From contig CALQNE010000051.1 of assembly GCA_943331855.1 (NCBI GenBank), positions 1-15,769 on the forward strand: DNA of 15,769 nucleotides, in the 5' to 3' direction. Source of the DNA: Bordetella parapertussis. GTDB taxonomy: Bacteria > Pseudomonadota > Gammaproteobacteria > Burkholderiales > Burkholderiaceae_B. Positions 1-7,762 of the stretch are shown here, piece by piece. Made by a program: the position numbers and the translations under genes. Each line of letters starts with the position of its first letter. Within the stretch, counting starts at the first letter, position 1. Below the pieces are notes generated by a model that saw nothing but the letters and a program-made list of their open reading frames with translations, was not told the origin of the DNA and did not search any database.

Positions 1-135
1 CGAGTGCCCATTGGCGACCCCGATCATGGGGTTTGCAAAGTCAGTTTCTTTGTAGCCCATGCCGTAATACATCGAACGGTTCGGCGCACGGGTGACGCCC
101 TCGGTAATGTGTTTAGAACGCTCGTTATTTGCCAT
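1..135 (-). CDS. ilvD: Dihydroxy-acid dehydratase, N-terminal fragment
   Basis: This is the first 45 codons of a gene that runs off the left edge of the window. The translation begins [20 protein letters not shown] and continues through a YKETDF segment and GVANGHS, which is the highly conserved N-terminus of IlvD. The family is an iron-sulfur enzyme that dehydrates 2,3-dihydroxy acids to 2-keto acids in branched-chain amino acid biosynthesis in the cytoplasm. The ATG is complementary to 133-135, and an AGGTG ribosome-binding site lies about 7 bases upstream of it. The gene is divergent from lgt. Iron-sulfur ligands and the catalytic core lie outside the window, so they cannot be checked. Confidence 0.93.
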   Translation of the reverse strand, partial: MANNERSKHITEGVTRAPNRSMYYGMGYKETDFANPMIGVANGHS

Positions 136-272
136 GAATGAACACCTAATATTGGATTACAAAAAATATGGGATAGCTTTGCAAGCTAACCGCTCTCGGG
201 GCAATCTGTCAAAACAGATCGGCCTAGGATATCAAGGGTTATTATCGGACATCTTTTGACTGGTTGCCTGCG
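136..272. promoter_or_regulatory. Divergent ilvD/lgt promoter region with a small palindrome
   Basis: This 137-base gap must carry promoters for both ilvD and lgt. It contains a perfect 6-bp inverted repeat, ATCTGT (204-209) and ACAGAT (214-219), with a 4-base CAAA spacer. The whole 16-base element could be an operator or a weak hairpin. I could not assign confident -35/-10 hexamers on either strand. No ORF or leader peptide rich in branched-chain amino acids is evident. The regulatory role is inference from position only. Confidence 0.3.
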
Positions 273-1052
273 ATGCTGCAATTTCCGAATTTTGACCCTG
301 TCGCGCTGCGCCTAGGGCCCCTAGCCATTCATTGGTATGGCTTGATGTATTTAGTCGGATTTGGCTCTGCCTGGCTGCTCGGGCGGTGGCGCATCGCGCA
401 CGGTAAATCACGGCTCAGCTTGCGCGACCTTGAGGATCTGATTTTTTATGGAGTCTTGGGTGTTGTGGCTGGCGGGCGCCTAGGCTACGTGCTGTTTTAT
501 AAACCCGCTTATTACCTCACTCATCCACTTGAAATTGCCTATCTCTGGGAAGGTGGCATGTCTTTTCACGGAGGCCTGCTAGGCGTTTTGGCCATGATGT
601 TTTGGCTTGCGCGTAGTCGAGGCTACAAATTTTTTGAAGTCAGTGACTTTGTCGCGCCACTCATTCCGCTCGCACTCGCCGCTGGGCGACTCGGCAATTT
701 TATTAATGGTGAACTGTGGGGCAGGCCCAGCACTCTCCCCTGGGCGATGGTCTTTGCACAAAGTGGCGATGGCGTTGCCCGGCATCCCTCCCAGCTTTAT
801 CAACTCGGCCTTGAGGGCTTGGCGTTATTTGTGTTGGTTTGGTGGTTTGCCAGTAAATCTCGGCCAACGGGGCAGGTGAGCGCTGTGTTTTTAGTGGGCT
901 ATGGGTTTTTTAGATTTGCTGCTGAGTTTGCTCGGGAACCCGATAATTTTTTGGGCTTATTAGCCGCCGGCTTATCAATGGGGCAATGGCTATCCTTACC
1001 AATGATTGCAGCGGGCGCATATTTATTTTTATGGGCGCGTAAACAGCCTTAA
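273..1052 (+). CDS. lgt: Prolipoprotein diacylglyceryl transferase (Lgt)
   Basis: Lgt is an inner-membrane enzyme that transfers diacylglycerol from phosphatidylglycerol to the lipobox cysteine of prolipoproteins, the first step of lipoprotein maturation. The 259-residue product begins [10 protein letters not shown], like family N-termini, so I prefer the ATG at 273 to the in-frame TTG at 264; no strong ribosome-binding site precedes either. Family hallmarks are visible: WYGLMYL near residues 21-27, HGGL with His99, and the signature [16 protein letters not shown] near 136-151 with Arg139, Asn142 and Glu147. Several hydrophobic membrane segments span the protein, including the last ~25 residues. 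Pal at 11870 is an expected substrate. Length is normal for the family. Confidence 0.96.
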   Translation: MLQFPNFDPVALRLGPLAIHWYGLMYLVGFGSAWLLGRWRIAHGKSRLSLRDLEDLIFYGVLGVVAGGRLGYVLFYKPAYYLTHPLEIAYLWEGGMSFHGGLLGVLAMMFWLARSRGYKFFEVSDFVAPLIPLALAAGRLGNFINGELWGRPSTLPWAMVFAQSGDGVARHPSQLYQLGLEGLALFVLVWWFASKSRPTGQVSAVFLVGYGFFRFAAEFAREPDNFLGLLAAGLSMGQWLSLPMIAAGAYLFLWARKQP

Positions 1053-1072
1053 GCGCACAGTAAGCAACCAAG

Positions 1073-1101
1073 CAACGAGCCTGTGATCCACAGACTCGTT
1101 G
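1073..1101. terminator. Stem-loop between convergent lgt and the 6S RNA locus
   Basis: CAACGAG (1073-1079) pairs perfectly with CTCGTTG (1095-1101). Inside, CTGTG (1081-1085) pairs with CACAG (1089-1093) around an ATC loop, with one mismatch between the two stems. The hairpin starts 20 bases after the lgt stop and lies between two converging transcripts, where a terminator is expected. There is no strong T-run on either side, so it could instead be a factor-dependent terminator, a 3'-end protecting hairpin, or another structural element. Confidence 0.4.
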
Positions 1102-1124
1102 GTATAGATGCCCCGCTCATGCCG

Positions 1125-1308
1125 TTTAGGCCGGCATCTCGAACCGTAAGTTCAAGTTGGCCGCGATCTGTTGATTTTGAGCGCGTCTGCTAGAGACCCG
1201 CATACCCATCGAACTATCCCGCAACCTATGTATGCCATAAGCATTGGTTCTGAGAATATATGACCTAGTCACGAACACAGCAGGGACAAACTTTAGTATG
1301 CAGGGCAA
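1125..1308 (-). ncRNA. ssrS: Probable 6S RNA
   Basis: No protein gene explains this stretch directly downstream of zapA, the classic location of ssrS in gamma- and betaproteobacteria. On the minus strand the 3' part contains CTUGAAC-type hairpin arms, CTTGAAC and GTTCGAG around a short loop (about 1138-1156), followed by AGATGCCGGCC. This resembles the end of known 6S RNAs. GCC plus GCAT near 1297-1306 can pair with ATGC plus GGC near the 3' end as a closing stem, and a long central segment could form the bulged hairpin that mimics an open promoter. 6S RNA binds sigma-70 RNA polymerase and lowers transcription in stationary phase. ATGCCG (1119-1124) and CGGCAT (1132-1137) form a further hairpin at the 3' end. 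The ends are approximate, and I identified it by synteny and remembered motifs rather than a model search. Confidence 0.72.
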
Positions 1309-1327
1309 CGCTCTGCACAGTGTCTGT

Positions 1328-1642
1328 TTAGCGCGATTTGGACGAAGCCTTTGGAAGAGCCGAGTCGAGCATCGCATTCATGTCGTCAATTCTACGCTTG
1401 AAGTCGCCAACAGCCAACCCGCCTAGGGTACCGTCTGGCGCTTTGACTGACAACAACTCAACGGCCACCTGAATCGCTGCCATCACTGCAATACGCTCAT
1501 TGCCGGAAACCTTACCCGTACCCTGAATGCGACCGGCTAATTGGCTGACGTGTTGAGCCGCAGCGGCCAGCGTGTTTTTCTCTTCGGGCGGACAAGCCAA
1601 AGAATATTCTCGGCCCAAAATAGAGATATCAACGCGTTCCAT
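1328..1642 (-). CDS. zapA: Cell division protein ZapA
   Basis: ZapA is a small cytoplasmic protein that binds FtsZ and cross-links its filaments at the division ring. The 104-residue product has the family N-terminal domain beginning MERVDISILGREYSLACPPE, followed by a helical part with ERIAVMAAIQVAVELL (about residues 49-64) and a C-terminal helix. Length matches the family (about 100-110 residues). Its ATG overlaps the stop of the upstream ZapB-like gene by one base (TAATG), so the two are almost certainly co-transcribed and probably translationally coupled. The probable 6S RNA follows within about 20 bases of its stop, so the ssrS promoter probably lies inside the 3' end of this gene. Confidence 0.93.
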   Translation of the reverse strand: MERVDISILGREYSLACPPEEKNTLAAAAQHVSQLAGRIQGTGKVSGNERIAVMAAIQVAVELLSVKAPDGTLGGLAVGDFKRRIDDMNAMLDSALPKASSKSR

Positions 1643-2025
1643 TATTGCGCCTCTTGTGCGGGTGGGGCGCCGGGCAAACGCTCAAGCACGGCTTCTATGC
1701 GTTCGCGCGCCTGGGCAGTCACCTCTCGCAGTGCGGTGACCTCATGTTCACGGGATTGCAATTGAGCCTGCAGCGTTGTGTGTTCTTGCTTAAACAAGTC
1801 AAGGGAGCCTTGCAGGGCAGCCTGCTCAGAAGCGTAGGCATCAACCTTGCGCGTCAAGGCCTTCGCCTGCGTACCCTCTTGAGTAAGTTTTGCTTGCAAA
1901 GCATCGCGCTCTGACTGCACTTGGGTCAGGCTAGCGCGCAGCGCCTGACATTCAGCGTCGAGCTGCTGGGTATGGGCAATCAGCGTCGCCAACCGCGTTG
2001 AAAGTTGATCAAGATCTTGAAGCAT
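1642..2025 (-). CDS. ZapB-like coiled-coil protein upstream of zapA
   Basis: The 127-residue product, starting MLQDLDQLSTRLATLI, is almost entirely a predicted coiled coil rich in Gln, Glu, Ala and Leu (about residues 1-110), with a short tail ending in LERLPGAPPAQEAQ. Betaproteobacteria typically have such a protein directly before zapA. It is related in character to ZapB, which links ZapA to the nucleoid, but it is longer than the 81-residue E. coli ZapB, so I leave the symbol blank. I chose the ATG at 2025 over an in-frame TTG at 2043, because the extra six residues (MLYDNA) do not look conserved. A division role is inferred from the neighbour and the coiled coil. Confidence 0.8.
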   Translation of the reverse strand: MLQDLDQLSTRLATLIAHTQQLDAECQALRASLTQVQSERDALQAKLTQEGTQAKALTRKVDAYASEQAALQGSLDLFKQEHTTLQAQLQSREHEVTALREVTAQARERIEAVLERLPGAPPAQEAQ

Positions 2026-2448
2026 GGCGTTATCGTAAAGCAAAAATGAGCGTTCGTGCGAGACGTCGCTTGGGTAGCCCCCTAAGAACCGAATAAACCG
2101 CTTAATTCTGATCCAAAAATAAATAAAGGCTGGCGCTTTGTCAGTTAGCGTTCAGAAAACTATGTTAGAAGCCTTGCGCTTGAAGCAAAATGACTAAAAA
2201 ATGTCAATGCTTTGCGTGTTTAAGTAACTTTTGTGGGCAAATTCACACAAGTCTAGGGAAAACCCCATCCTCTAGGGGTAAGTTCAGGGTTTGCTTTGAG
2301 CGCGCACTCAATTACCATGCAAGCCTTGCCGTCTCTCTGACAAAAATATCGAATAGAGGCTGGGATACGGCAGAACCGGGCGCACCAACATATGCACCCA
2401 TTGTTTCAACAAATTTTTTTTAGCAGCGCAGTCAAGGAGCTTCCCATC
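2026..2448. other. 423-base non-coding gap between divergent zapB-like and tctB genes
   Basis: This gap must hold the promoter for the minus-strand division genes and the promoter and control region for tctBA. I see no tRNA, no convincing small gene and no mobile element. A short plus-strand ORF (2190-2423) has no ribosome-binding site and no recognisable product. The right half carries repeated CTAGGG boxes and a TTGAG/CTCAA inverted repeat, described separately. The last part has a T-rich run (about 2413-2421) and the ribosome-binding site of tctB at 2434-2439. The A+T-rich stretch near 2111-2127 could be part of the zapB-like promoter. Confidence 0.5.
2252..2311. promoter_or_regulatory. 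Repeat boxes upstream of tctB, candidate operator
   Basis: TCTAGGG occurs at 2252-2258 and again at 2271-2277, a spacing of 19 bases or nearly two helical turns. Each copy is followed by an A-rich or TAA stretch. AAACCC (within 2259-2266) and GGGTTT (2287-2292) form an inverted pair around the second copy. TTGAG (2296-2300) and CTCAA (2307-2311) form a second inverted repeat with a 6-base spacer. The cluster lies 140-200 bases before the tctB start, as expected for an activator or repressor site. The regulator is not encoded in the window and the function is inferred. Confidence 0.4.
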
Positions 2449-2913
2449 ATGCAGCTTAGAAATAAACAGGACTTCTGGTCAGGGGTGATGTTCATCCTGC
2501 TCGGCCTTGGATTCGCCTGGAAAGCCACCAGTTACTCAATGGGCACCGCTGCCCGGATGGGCCCTGGCTATTTTCCCCACTGGCTTGGCATCATCATGGC
2601 CGTCTTAGGTGCTGTTATTTTGTTAGGCTCGTTACGGCCTAAAGCCGAACAGACCGAAGTCGCCAGATTCGACTTTAAGATTCTGGCCATTATCATTTCG
2701 TCGATCGTCGTGTTTGGTTTGCTTCTGCGCCCGATGGGTCTGATTGTTTCTCTGTTCTTACTTGTTGCGATCAGCAGTTTTGCCAGCCACGAACATGATT
2801 GGAAAGTCACCGGTGCCAATGCGGTCTTCCTGACAGTACTTTGCTGGCTGTCGTTTGTTAAAGGCCTCAAGTTGGTGTTCCCAATTTGGCCCGCCTTTCT
2901 CGGTCTGAACTAA
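2449..2913 (+). CDS. tctB: Tripartite tricarboxylate transporter small membrane subunit TctB
   Basis: TctB is the small integral-membrane subunit of the TTT family, partnering TctA. The 154-residue product begins MQLRNKQDFWSGVMFILLGL and shows four hydrophobic segments (about residues 11-29, 42-62, 79-95 and 100-150 with a break), plus the family-like GTAARMGPGYFPHWLG near residues 33-48. I chose the ATG at 2449 because AAGGAG (2434-2439) lies 9 bases before it. An upstream in-frame ATG at 2392 would add 19 residues and lacks such a site. tctA follows after 13 bases with its own ribosome-binding site overlapping the tctB stop. No tctC lies on either side. Confidence 0.88.
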   Translation: MQLRNKQDFWSGVMFILLGLGFAWKATSYSMGTAARMGPGYFPHWLGIIMAVLGAVILLGSLRPKAEQTEVARFDFKILAIIISSIVVFGLLLRPMGLIVSLFLLVAISSFASHEHDWKVTGANAVFLTVLCWLSFVKGLKLVFPIWPAFLGLN

Positions 2914-2926
2914 GGAGCACCTGTTC

Positions 2927-4429
2927 ATGGACTTACTCAATAATTTGATGATGGGTTTTGGTGTTGCATTTACACCTGAAAACCTGACCTATGCGCTGCT
3001 AGGCTGTTTGCTCGGCACGCTGGTGGGTGTTTTGCCTGGCTTAGGCCCTGTGCCAACCATTGCCATGCTGCTGCCAATTACTTATGTGCTGCCCCCGATC
3101 GCGGGCCTGATCATGTTGGCCGGTATTTATTACGGTGCTCAATATGGTGGCTCAACGACCGCCATTTTGGTGAACTTGCCGGGTGAAACATCTTCGGTGG
3201 TCACCACCCTAGACGGGCACGCCATGGCCAAAAATGGTCGTGCGGGTGCCGCGCTTTCAATCGCGGGCTTGGCCTCGTTTTTTGCAGGTACAGTCGCGAC
3301 CATTCTATTGGCTGCCTTTGCACCTCCGCTGGCTGAAGTTGCCTTTAAATTCGGTCCTGCCGAATACTTTTCCCTGATGGTGTTAGGTTTGGTTGGCGCG
3401 GTCGTATTGGCCTCGGGCTCATTGATCAAAGCGATTTGCATGATCTTGCTAGGCTTGCTGCTTGGCATGGTCGGTACCGACGTGAATTCGGGTGTAGCCC
3501 GCTTTGACTTTGGTGTCCCTGAGTTGCAAGACGGCCTGGACTTTGCAATCGTTGCGATGGGCGTGTTCGGTTTTGCTGAGATCATGAGCAATCTTGAACT
3601 CAGAGAAAATCGCGTTGAAATCGCGTCTAAGATCGGTTCGTTGTATCCCAACATGCAAGAGTTCAAAGAAGCCTGGCCTGCTGTGGTGCGTGGTACAGCA
3701 CTAGGCTCTATGCTGGGGATTTTGCCAGGCGGTGGCGCAGTGTTGTCATCTTTTGCAGCCTATACGCTTGAAAAGAAAATCTCGCGTAACCCAGAACGCT
3801 TCGGTAAGGGCCACCCTGCCGGTGTCGCGGGCCCCGAGGCTGCGAATAACGCAGGTGCTCAAACCTCGTTTATCCCGCTGCTGACCCTCGGTATCCCTAG
3901 CAACGCTGTGATGGCGTTGATGGTCGGTGCCATGACGATTCACAACATTCAGCCGGGCCCACAGGTGATGTCAAGTCACCCACAACTGTTCTGGGGTTTA
4001 ATTGCTTCAATGTGGATCGGCAACTTGATGTTGGTCGTCTTGAACCTGCCGCTTGTTGGTATTTGGGTCAAACTGCTCAAAGTGCCTTACAAGATCTTGT
4101 TCCCTGCGATCTTGGTGTTTTGTACCATTGGTGTGTACTCACTGAACTACAACACCTTTGACATCATGACCACCTCTTGCTTTGGCATCATTGGTTACAT
4201 TTGGGCCAAACTAAAGTGCGAAGGCGCACCGTTATTGCTAGGCTTGGTCTTGGGCCCACTGATGGAAGAAAACTTCCGTCGTGCCTTGCTCTTGTCGCGC
4301 GGCAACTACAGCACCTTTATTGATCGGCCGCTTTCTGCCTCGCTGCTTGGCGTGGCCGCAATCCTGGTGATCATCGTTGCGTTGCCTTCTATCAAGAAGA
4401 AGCGCGAAGAAGCCTTCGTAGAAGAGTAA
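2927..4429 (+). CDS. tctA: Tripartite tricarboxylate transporter large permease TctA
   Basis: TctA is the large permease subunit of a secondary transporter that works with TctB and a periplasmic binding protein (TctC) to import carboxylates such as citrate. The 500-residue length is typical, and about a dozen hydrophobic segments are visible. Two halves carry matching Gly-x-Leu-Pro-Gly motifs: GVLPGLGP at 34-41 and GILPGGG at 264-270. This fits the internal duplication known in the family. YGGST at 73-77 and the conserved loop with GPEAANNAG are also family-like. TAAGGAGC immediately upstream of the ATG is a strong ribosome-binding site. The substrate cannot be read from the sequence. Confidence 0.95.
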   Translation: MDLLNNLMMGFGVAFTPENLTYALLGCLLGTLVGVLPGLGPVPTIAMLLPITYVLPPIAGLIMLAGIYYGAQYGGSTTAILVNLPGETSSVVTTLDGHAMAKNGRAGAALSIAGLASFFAGTVATILLAAFAPPLAEVAFKFGPAEYFSLMVLGLVGAVVLASGSLIKAICMILLGLLLGMVGTDVNSGVARFDFGVPELQDGLDFAIVAMGVFGFAEIMSNLELRENRVEIASKIGSLYPNMQEFKEAWPAVVRGTALGSMLGILPGGGAVLSSFAAYTLEKKISRNPERFGKGHPAGVAGPEAANNAGAQTSFIPLLTLGIPSNAVMALMVGAMTIHNIQPGPQVMSSHPQLFWGLIASMWIGNLMLVVLNLPLVGIWVKLLKVPYKILFPAILVFCTIGVYSLNYNTFDIMTTSCFGIIGYIWAKLKCEGAPLLLGLVLGPLMEENFRRALLLSRGNYSTFIDRPLSASLLGVAAILVIIVALPSIKKKREEAFVEE

Positions 4430-4433
4430 ATGA

Positions 4434-5336
4434 ATGTCTAGCATCAATAGCAAAACGTACGAACCATCAACCCCAACCAAAGTTGCTTTCATCGGACTGG
4501 GGGTGATGGGGCTGCCCATGGCAGGACACTTAGCAACCGCTGGGCATGACGTCACCGTTTACAACCGCAACGTGCAAAAAGCACAAGCCTGGGTCAAAGA
4601 GTTTGGGGGACGCGCATGCGCCACCCCTCGCGAGGCGGCTCAGGGTGCGCAGATTGTATTTGCGTGCGTCGGCAATGACGACGACTTGCGTAGCGTCGTC
4701 CTGGGCGCTGATGGTGCCTTTGCGGGCATGTCAGCCGGCGCAACTTTTGTCGATCACACTACGGCGTCAGCTTTGATTGCGCGTGAACTCAGCGCGCTAG
4801 CCAAACAGAAGTCGCTACGCTTTATAGATGCCCCAGTGTCGGGTGGTCAGGCAGGTGCGGTGAACGGCATGCTGACGGTCATGTGCGGCGGAGACGCTGC
4901 AGAGTTTGAGGCCGTCAAAAACGTCATCGCAGTGATGGCGCGTGCAGTCACTCTCGTTGGCCCTGCTGGTGCAGGTCAGTTGGCGAAGATGGTGAACCAA
5001 ATTTGTATCGCTGGTTTGGTGCAGGGTCTGTCTGAAGGTATCGCCTTTGGACAAGCTGCAGGCTTAGATATGAAACAAGTAATCGAAGTCATCGGCAAAG
5101 GTGCTGCCCAAAGCTGGCAAATGGATAACCGCGGCACTACGATGGTTGACGACAAGTTCGAATTTGGGTTTGCCGTTGACTGGATGCGCAAAGATCTGGG
5201 CTTGGTCATGGATGAATGCAACCGAAACGGCGCACGCGTTCCAAGTATTGCCCTGATTGATCAGTTTTATGCCGATGTCCAGAAAATGGGCGGAGGCCGT
5301 TGGGATACTTCTAGCTTGATTAAGCGCCTGCGTTAA
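4434..5336 (+). CDS. NAD(P)-dependent beta-hydroxyacid dehydrogenase (3-hydroxyisobutyrate dehydrogenase / tartronate semialdehyde reductase family)
   Basis: The 300-residue product is a cytoplasmic oxidoreductase of the beta-hydroxyacid dehydrogenase family. The N-terminal Rossmann fold has GLGVMG at 21-26, the substrate-binding DAPVSGG lies at 132-138, and GQLAKMVNQ carries the expected catalytic Lys185. Lys253 in WMRKDLG is the second conserved lysine. The family interconverts 3-hydroxy acids and semialdehydes (3-hydroxyisobutyrate, glycerate, related acids), and the exact substrate cannot be assigned. The start is 4 bases after the tctA stop, so it belongs to the tct operon, which suggests it metabolises the imported compound or a derivative. 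About 15 residues precede the Rossmann strand. A strong terminator follows. Confidence 0.88.
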   Translation: MSSINSKTYEPSTPTKVAFIGLGVMGLPMAGHLATAGHDVTVYNRNVQKAQAWVKEFGGRACATPREAAQGAQIVFACVGNDDDLRSVVLGADGAFAGMSAGATFVDHTTASALIARELSALAKQKSLRFIDAPVSGGQAGAVNGMLTVMCGGDAAEFEAVKNVIAVMARAVTLVGPAGAGQLAKMVNQICIAGLVQGLSEGIAFGQAAGLDMKQVIEVIGKGAAQSWQMDNRGTTMVDDKFEFGFAVDWMRKDLGLVMDECNRNGARVPSIALIDQFYADVQKMGGGRWDTSSLIKRLR

Positions 5337-5364
5337 AAAAGGCTGCAGTCATCAGCTAGGGTGA

Positions 5365-5393
5365 GCAGTGCAGCGATGCACTGCTTTTTTTTT
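5365..5393 (+). terminator. Intrinsic terminator of the tctBA operon
   Basis: GCAGTGCA (5365-5372) and TGCACTGC (5377-5384) form a perfect 8-bp stem with a GCGA loop, followed immediately by nine T residues (5385-5393). This is a textbook rho-independent terminator for the plus strand, 29 bases after the dehydrogenase stop. There is no T-run for the minus strand, so it should not terminate rppH. Confidence 0.93.
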
Positions 5394-5395
5394 GC

Positions 5396-5938
5396 CTAAG
5401 CAGTACGTTGCGAGCTTTGTTCAGGCGTGGGTTGAGCCATGTCTGGCTCGATCGACTCTTGAGGCCGCTTGAAAATCAGTGAAGACAACTCGTTTAGCGC
5501 CTGGGTATATACGTCGCGCTTAAATTCGATCACGTCATCCAGAGACACCCAATAGGGGCTCCAGCGCCACGCATCAAACTCTGGGTGTGCGGTGGCTCGA
5601 AGACATACATCGGTGTCGCGCCCAAGCATACGCAGCAGAAACCAAATCTGCTTTTGACCCTTATAGTGCCCGCGTGATTCGCGCCGGATAAAGGTATCCG
5701 GCACGTCATAACGCAACCACTCACGCGTCCGACCCAACACGCGGACATGGTCGGGCAACAGGCCGACCTCTTCATGAAGTTCGCGTAACATGGCCTGCAT
5801 CGGGCTTTCGCCCTGATTGATGCCGCCCTGCGGGAACTGCCAAGCGTGTTCCCGAATGCGCTTACCCCAAAAGACCTCGTTTTTTTGATTAACGAGGATA
5901 ATGCCTACGTTAGGACGGTAGCCTTCGCGATCAAGCAT
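5396..5938 (-). CDS. rppH: RNA pyrophosphohydrolase RppH (Nudix hydrolase)
   Basis: RppH removes pyrophosphate from the 5' triphosphate end of mRNAs, opening them to RNase E-dependent decay. The 180-residue product starts [17 protein letters not shown], the family N-terminus. It contains a complete Nudix box, G38-x5-E44-x7-R52-E53-L-x-E56-E57-x-G59. The WQFPQGG just before the box is typical of RppH and related dinucleoside polyphosphate hydrolases. The ATG at 5938 has AGGGAG about 5 bases upstream; a TTG at 5959 would give a 187-residue form without clear support. The C-terminal 25 residues are Gln/Pro/Ser-rich and probably disordered. It is divergent from proS. Confidence 0.94.
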   Translation of the reverse strand: MLDREGYRPNVGIILVNQKNEVFWGKRIREHAWQFPQGGINQGESPMQAMLRELHEEVGLLPDHVRVLGRTREWLRYDVPDTFIRRESRGHYKGQKQIWFLLRMLGRDTDVCLRATAHPEFDAWRWSPYWVSLDDVIEFKRDVYTQALNELSSLIFKRPQESIEPDMAQPTPEQSSQRTA

Positions 5939-6024
5939 GGCCACTCCCTGCGAATTCAATACAATTGCAATTGATTATACGTACCTGTTGGGTAATTTGC
6001 CCTAATAAAATTTAGCAGCCATCC
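5939..6024. promoter_or_regulatory. Divergent rppH/proS promoter region
   Basis: On the minus strand a perfect TATAAT (5979-5974) lies 36 bases before the rppH start and is a good -10 candidate, though I see no convincing -35 at 17 bases. On the plus strand TAAAAT (6006-6011) could be a -10 for proS, but it is very close to the ATG and would leave a short leader. CAATTGCAATTG (5962-5973) is a small direct repeat and near-palindrome. No ribosome-binding site of note precedes proS. Confidence 0.4.
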
Positions 6025-7758
6025 ATGCGCGCATCCGCCTTTCATATCAGCACCCTCAAAGAAGCCCCTAACGACGCCGAAATCACCAGCCATCAATTGA
6101 TGATGCGTGCTGGCTTGATTCGTAAACTCGCTGGTGGTATTTACAGCTACATGCCGCTCGGCTTACGCGTCATTCGTAAAATCGAAAACATCATTCGCGA
6201 AGAAATGAACGCCGCGGGCGCCCTCGAACTATTGATGCCGGTTGTACAGCCTGCAGAACTCTGGGTTGAGTCTGGCCGTTGGGAGCAATACGGCCCTGAG
6301 CTTTTACGCATGAAAGATCGGCACGGCCGCGATTTTGTGCTGCAGCCGACTTCTGAAGAAGTCATCACCGATATCGCACGCAATGAAATTCAAAGCTGGC
6401 GACAATTGCCCGTTAATTTTTATCATATTCAAACTAAGTTTCGTGACGAACGCCGACCCCGCTTTGGTGTCATGCGCGGGCGCGAATTCACGATGAAGGA
6501 CGCCTACTCGTTTGACCGTGATGTCACCAGCGCTCAAAAAAGCTATCAAGTCATGTTTGATGCTTATATGAAAATTTTTCAACGCATGGGGCTTACCTTT
6601 AGGGCAGTCTCAGCCGATACCGGTTCAATCGGCGGCTCACAAAGTCATGAGTTTCAGGTGATTGCAGATATTGGTGAAGACCTGATCGTGTACGACCCTG
6701 CTTCAGACTATGCCGCCAATATCGAACTGGCGGTGGCCCCGTGCCTGATTGCTCAGCGCGGCGCGCCGAGCGCAGCGATGAAAGTCGAATCCACCCCCGG
6801 AGCATCCAAGTGCGAAGCCGTTGCAGCGCAATTGGGCGCACCGCTGACTCAAACCATTAAATCGATCGTGCTTGCCACCGACCTCGCAGATCAGCCCGCT
6901 CAGGTCTGGCTGCTCTTGCTGCGCGGCGATCACGAACTCAATGAAATTAAAGTGGGTAAGATTCCTGGGCTCAACAAAGGTTTCAGATTTGCCACTGAAG
7001 CAGAAATCGTTGAGCATTTTGGCTGCAAACCTGGCTATCTGGGCCCCGTCAACACAAAACGCCCGCTAAAAGTCATCGCAGATCAAACCGCAGCAAAGAT
7101 GAACGATTTCATCTGCGGGGCAAACCAAGAAAACGCCCATTTAACCGGGGTGAACTGGGTGCGCGACCTGCCCGAACCCGATTTGGTGGTCGATCTGCGC
7201 AACGTGGTCGCGGGCGATCAAACGCCTTCCGGTAAAGGCCACCTTGCGATTCAGCGAGGCATTGAAGTGGGCCATGTGTTTTACCTGGGTACAAAATACT
7301 CTGAAGCATTAAAAGCGACTTTTCTAGATGAGACAGGAAAACCTGCGCTCATGGAGATGGGCTGCTATGGCATCGGCGTCACCCGCTTGGTTGGCGCGGC
7401 GATTGAACAGAATCACGATGCCAAAGGCATTGTCTGGCCACGCGCGTTAGCGCCGTTCGAAGTGGTCATTTGTGGGGTCGGCTGGGGCAAAAGCGAAGAG
7501 GTCCGAACCGCCTGCGAAGCACTCTATGCCTCACTCAAAAGTCAGGGCGTGGACGTGATCCTGGATGATCGTGATTTGCGTCCCGGCATTATGTTTGCAG
7601 AGTGGGAACTCATTGGTCCGCCACACAGGATCACGGTAGGCGACCGCGGCCTCAAGGAAGGCGTGGTTGAGCTACTGGGCCGCACCGAAACTGAAGCCAC
7701 CCGGATCTCGCTTGCAGACTGCGCAAACCAAGTGGTGGCTCGCCTGGCAATGGCCTAA
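6025..7758 (+). CDS. proS: Prolyl-tRNA synthetase, bacterial (long) type
   Basis: ProRS is a cytoplasmic class II synthetase that charges tRNA-Pro. The 577-residue length and the large insertion between motifs 2 and 3 (roughly residues 225-405) mark the bacterial form, whose inserted INS domain edits mischarged Ala-tRNA-Pro. Visible landmarks are TSEE at 109-112, class II motif 2 around 139-164 with [10 protein letters not shown], motif 3 GIGVTR at 449-454, and a C-terminal anticodon-binding domain from about 475 with DDRDLRPG. All appear intact. The start [20 protein letters not shown] matches the family. It is followed after 4 bases by ybgC and may share its transcript with the tol-pal genes. 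Confidence 0.97.
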   Translation: MRASAFHISTLKEAPNDAEITSHQLMMRAGLIRKLAGGIYSYMPLGLRVIRKIENIIREEMNAAGALELLMPVVQPAELWVESGRWEQYGPELLRMKDRHGRDFVLQPTSEEVITDIARNEIQSWRQLPVNFYHIQTKFRDERRPRFGVMRGREFTMKDAYSFDRDVTSAQKSYQVMFDAYMKIFQRMGLTFRAVSADTGSIGGSQSHEFQVIADIGEDLIVYDPASDYAANIELAVAPCLIAQRGAPSAAMKVESTPGASKCEAVAAQLGAPLTQTIKSIVLATDLADQPAQVWLLLLRGDHELNEIKVGKIPGLNKGFRFATEAEIVEHFGCKPGYLGPVNTKRPLKVIADQTAAKMNDFICGANQENAHLTGVNWVRDLPEPDLVVDLRNVVAGDQTPSGKGHLAIQRGIEVGHVFYLGTKYSEALKATFLDETGKPALMEMGCYGIGVTRLVGAAIEQNHDAKGIVWPRALAPFEVVICGVGWGKSEEVRTACEALYASLKSQGVDVILDDRDLRPGIMFAEWELIGPPHRITVGDRGLKEGVVELLGRTETEATRISLADCANQVVARLAMA

Positions 7759-7762
7759 GCAC

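Noticed and set aside
1126..1426. Short ORFs on both strands between lgt and zapA
   Set aside because: They overlap the probable 6S RNA or the zapA 3' end, have no ribosome-binding sites and no recognisable products.
2190..2423. A 77-codon plus-strand ORF upstream of tctB
   Set aside because: No ribosome-binding site, no recognisable domain, cysteine-rich random-looking composition, and it overlaps the repeat boxes. It is best read as chance in a control region.
3139..3666. A 175-codon minus-strand ORF inside tctA
   Set aside because: It is fully antisense to a strongly conserved TctA region, with no domain and no supporting start site.
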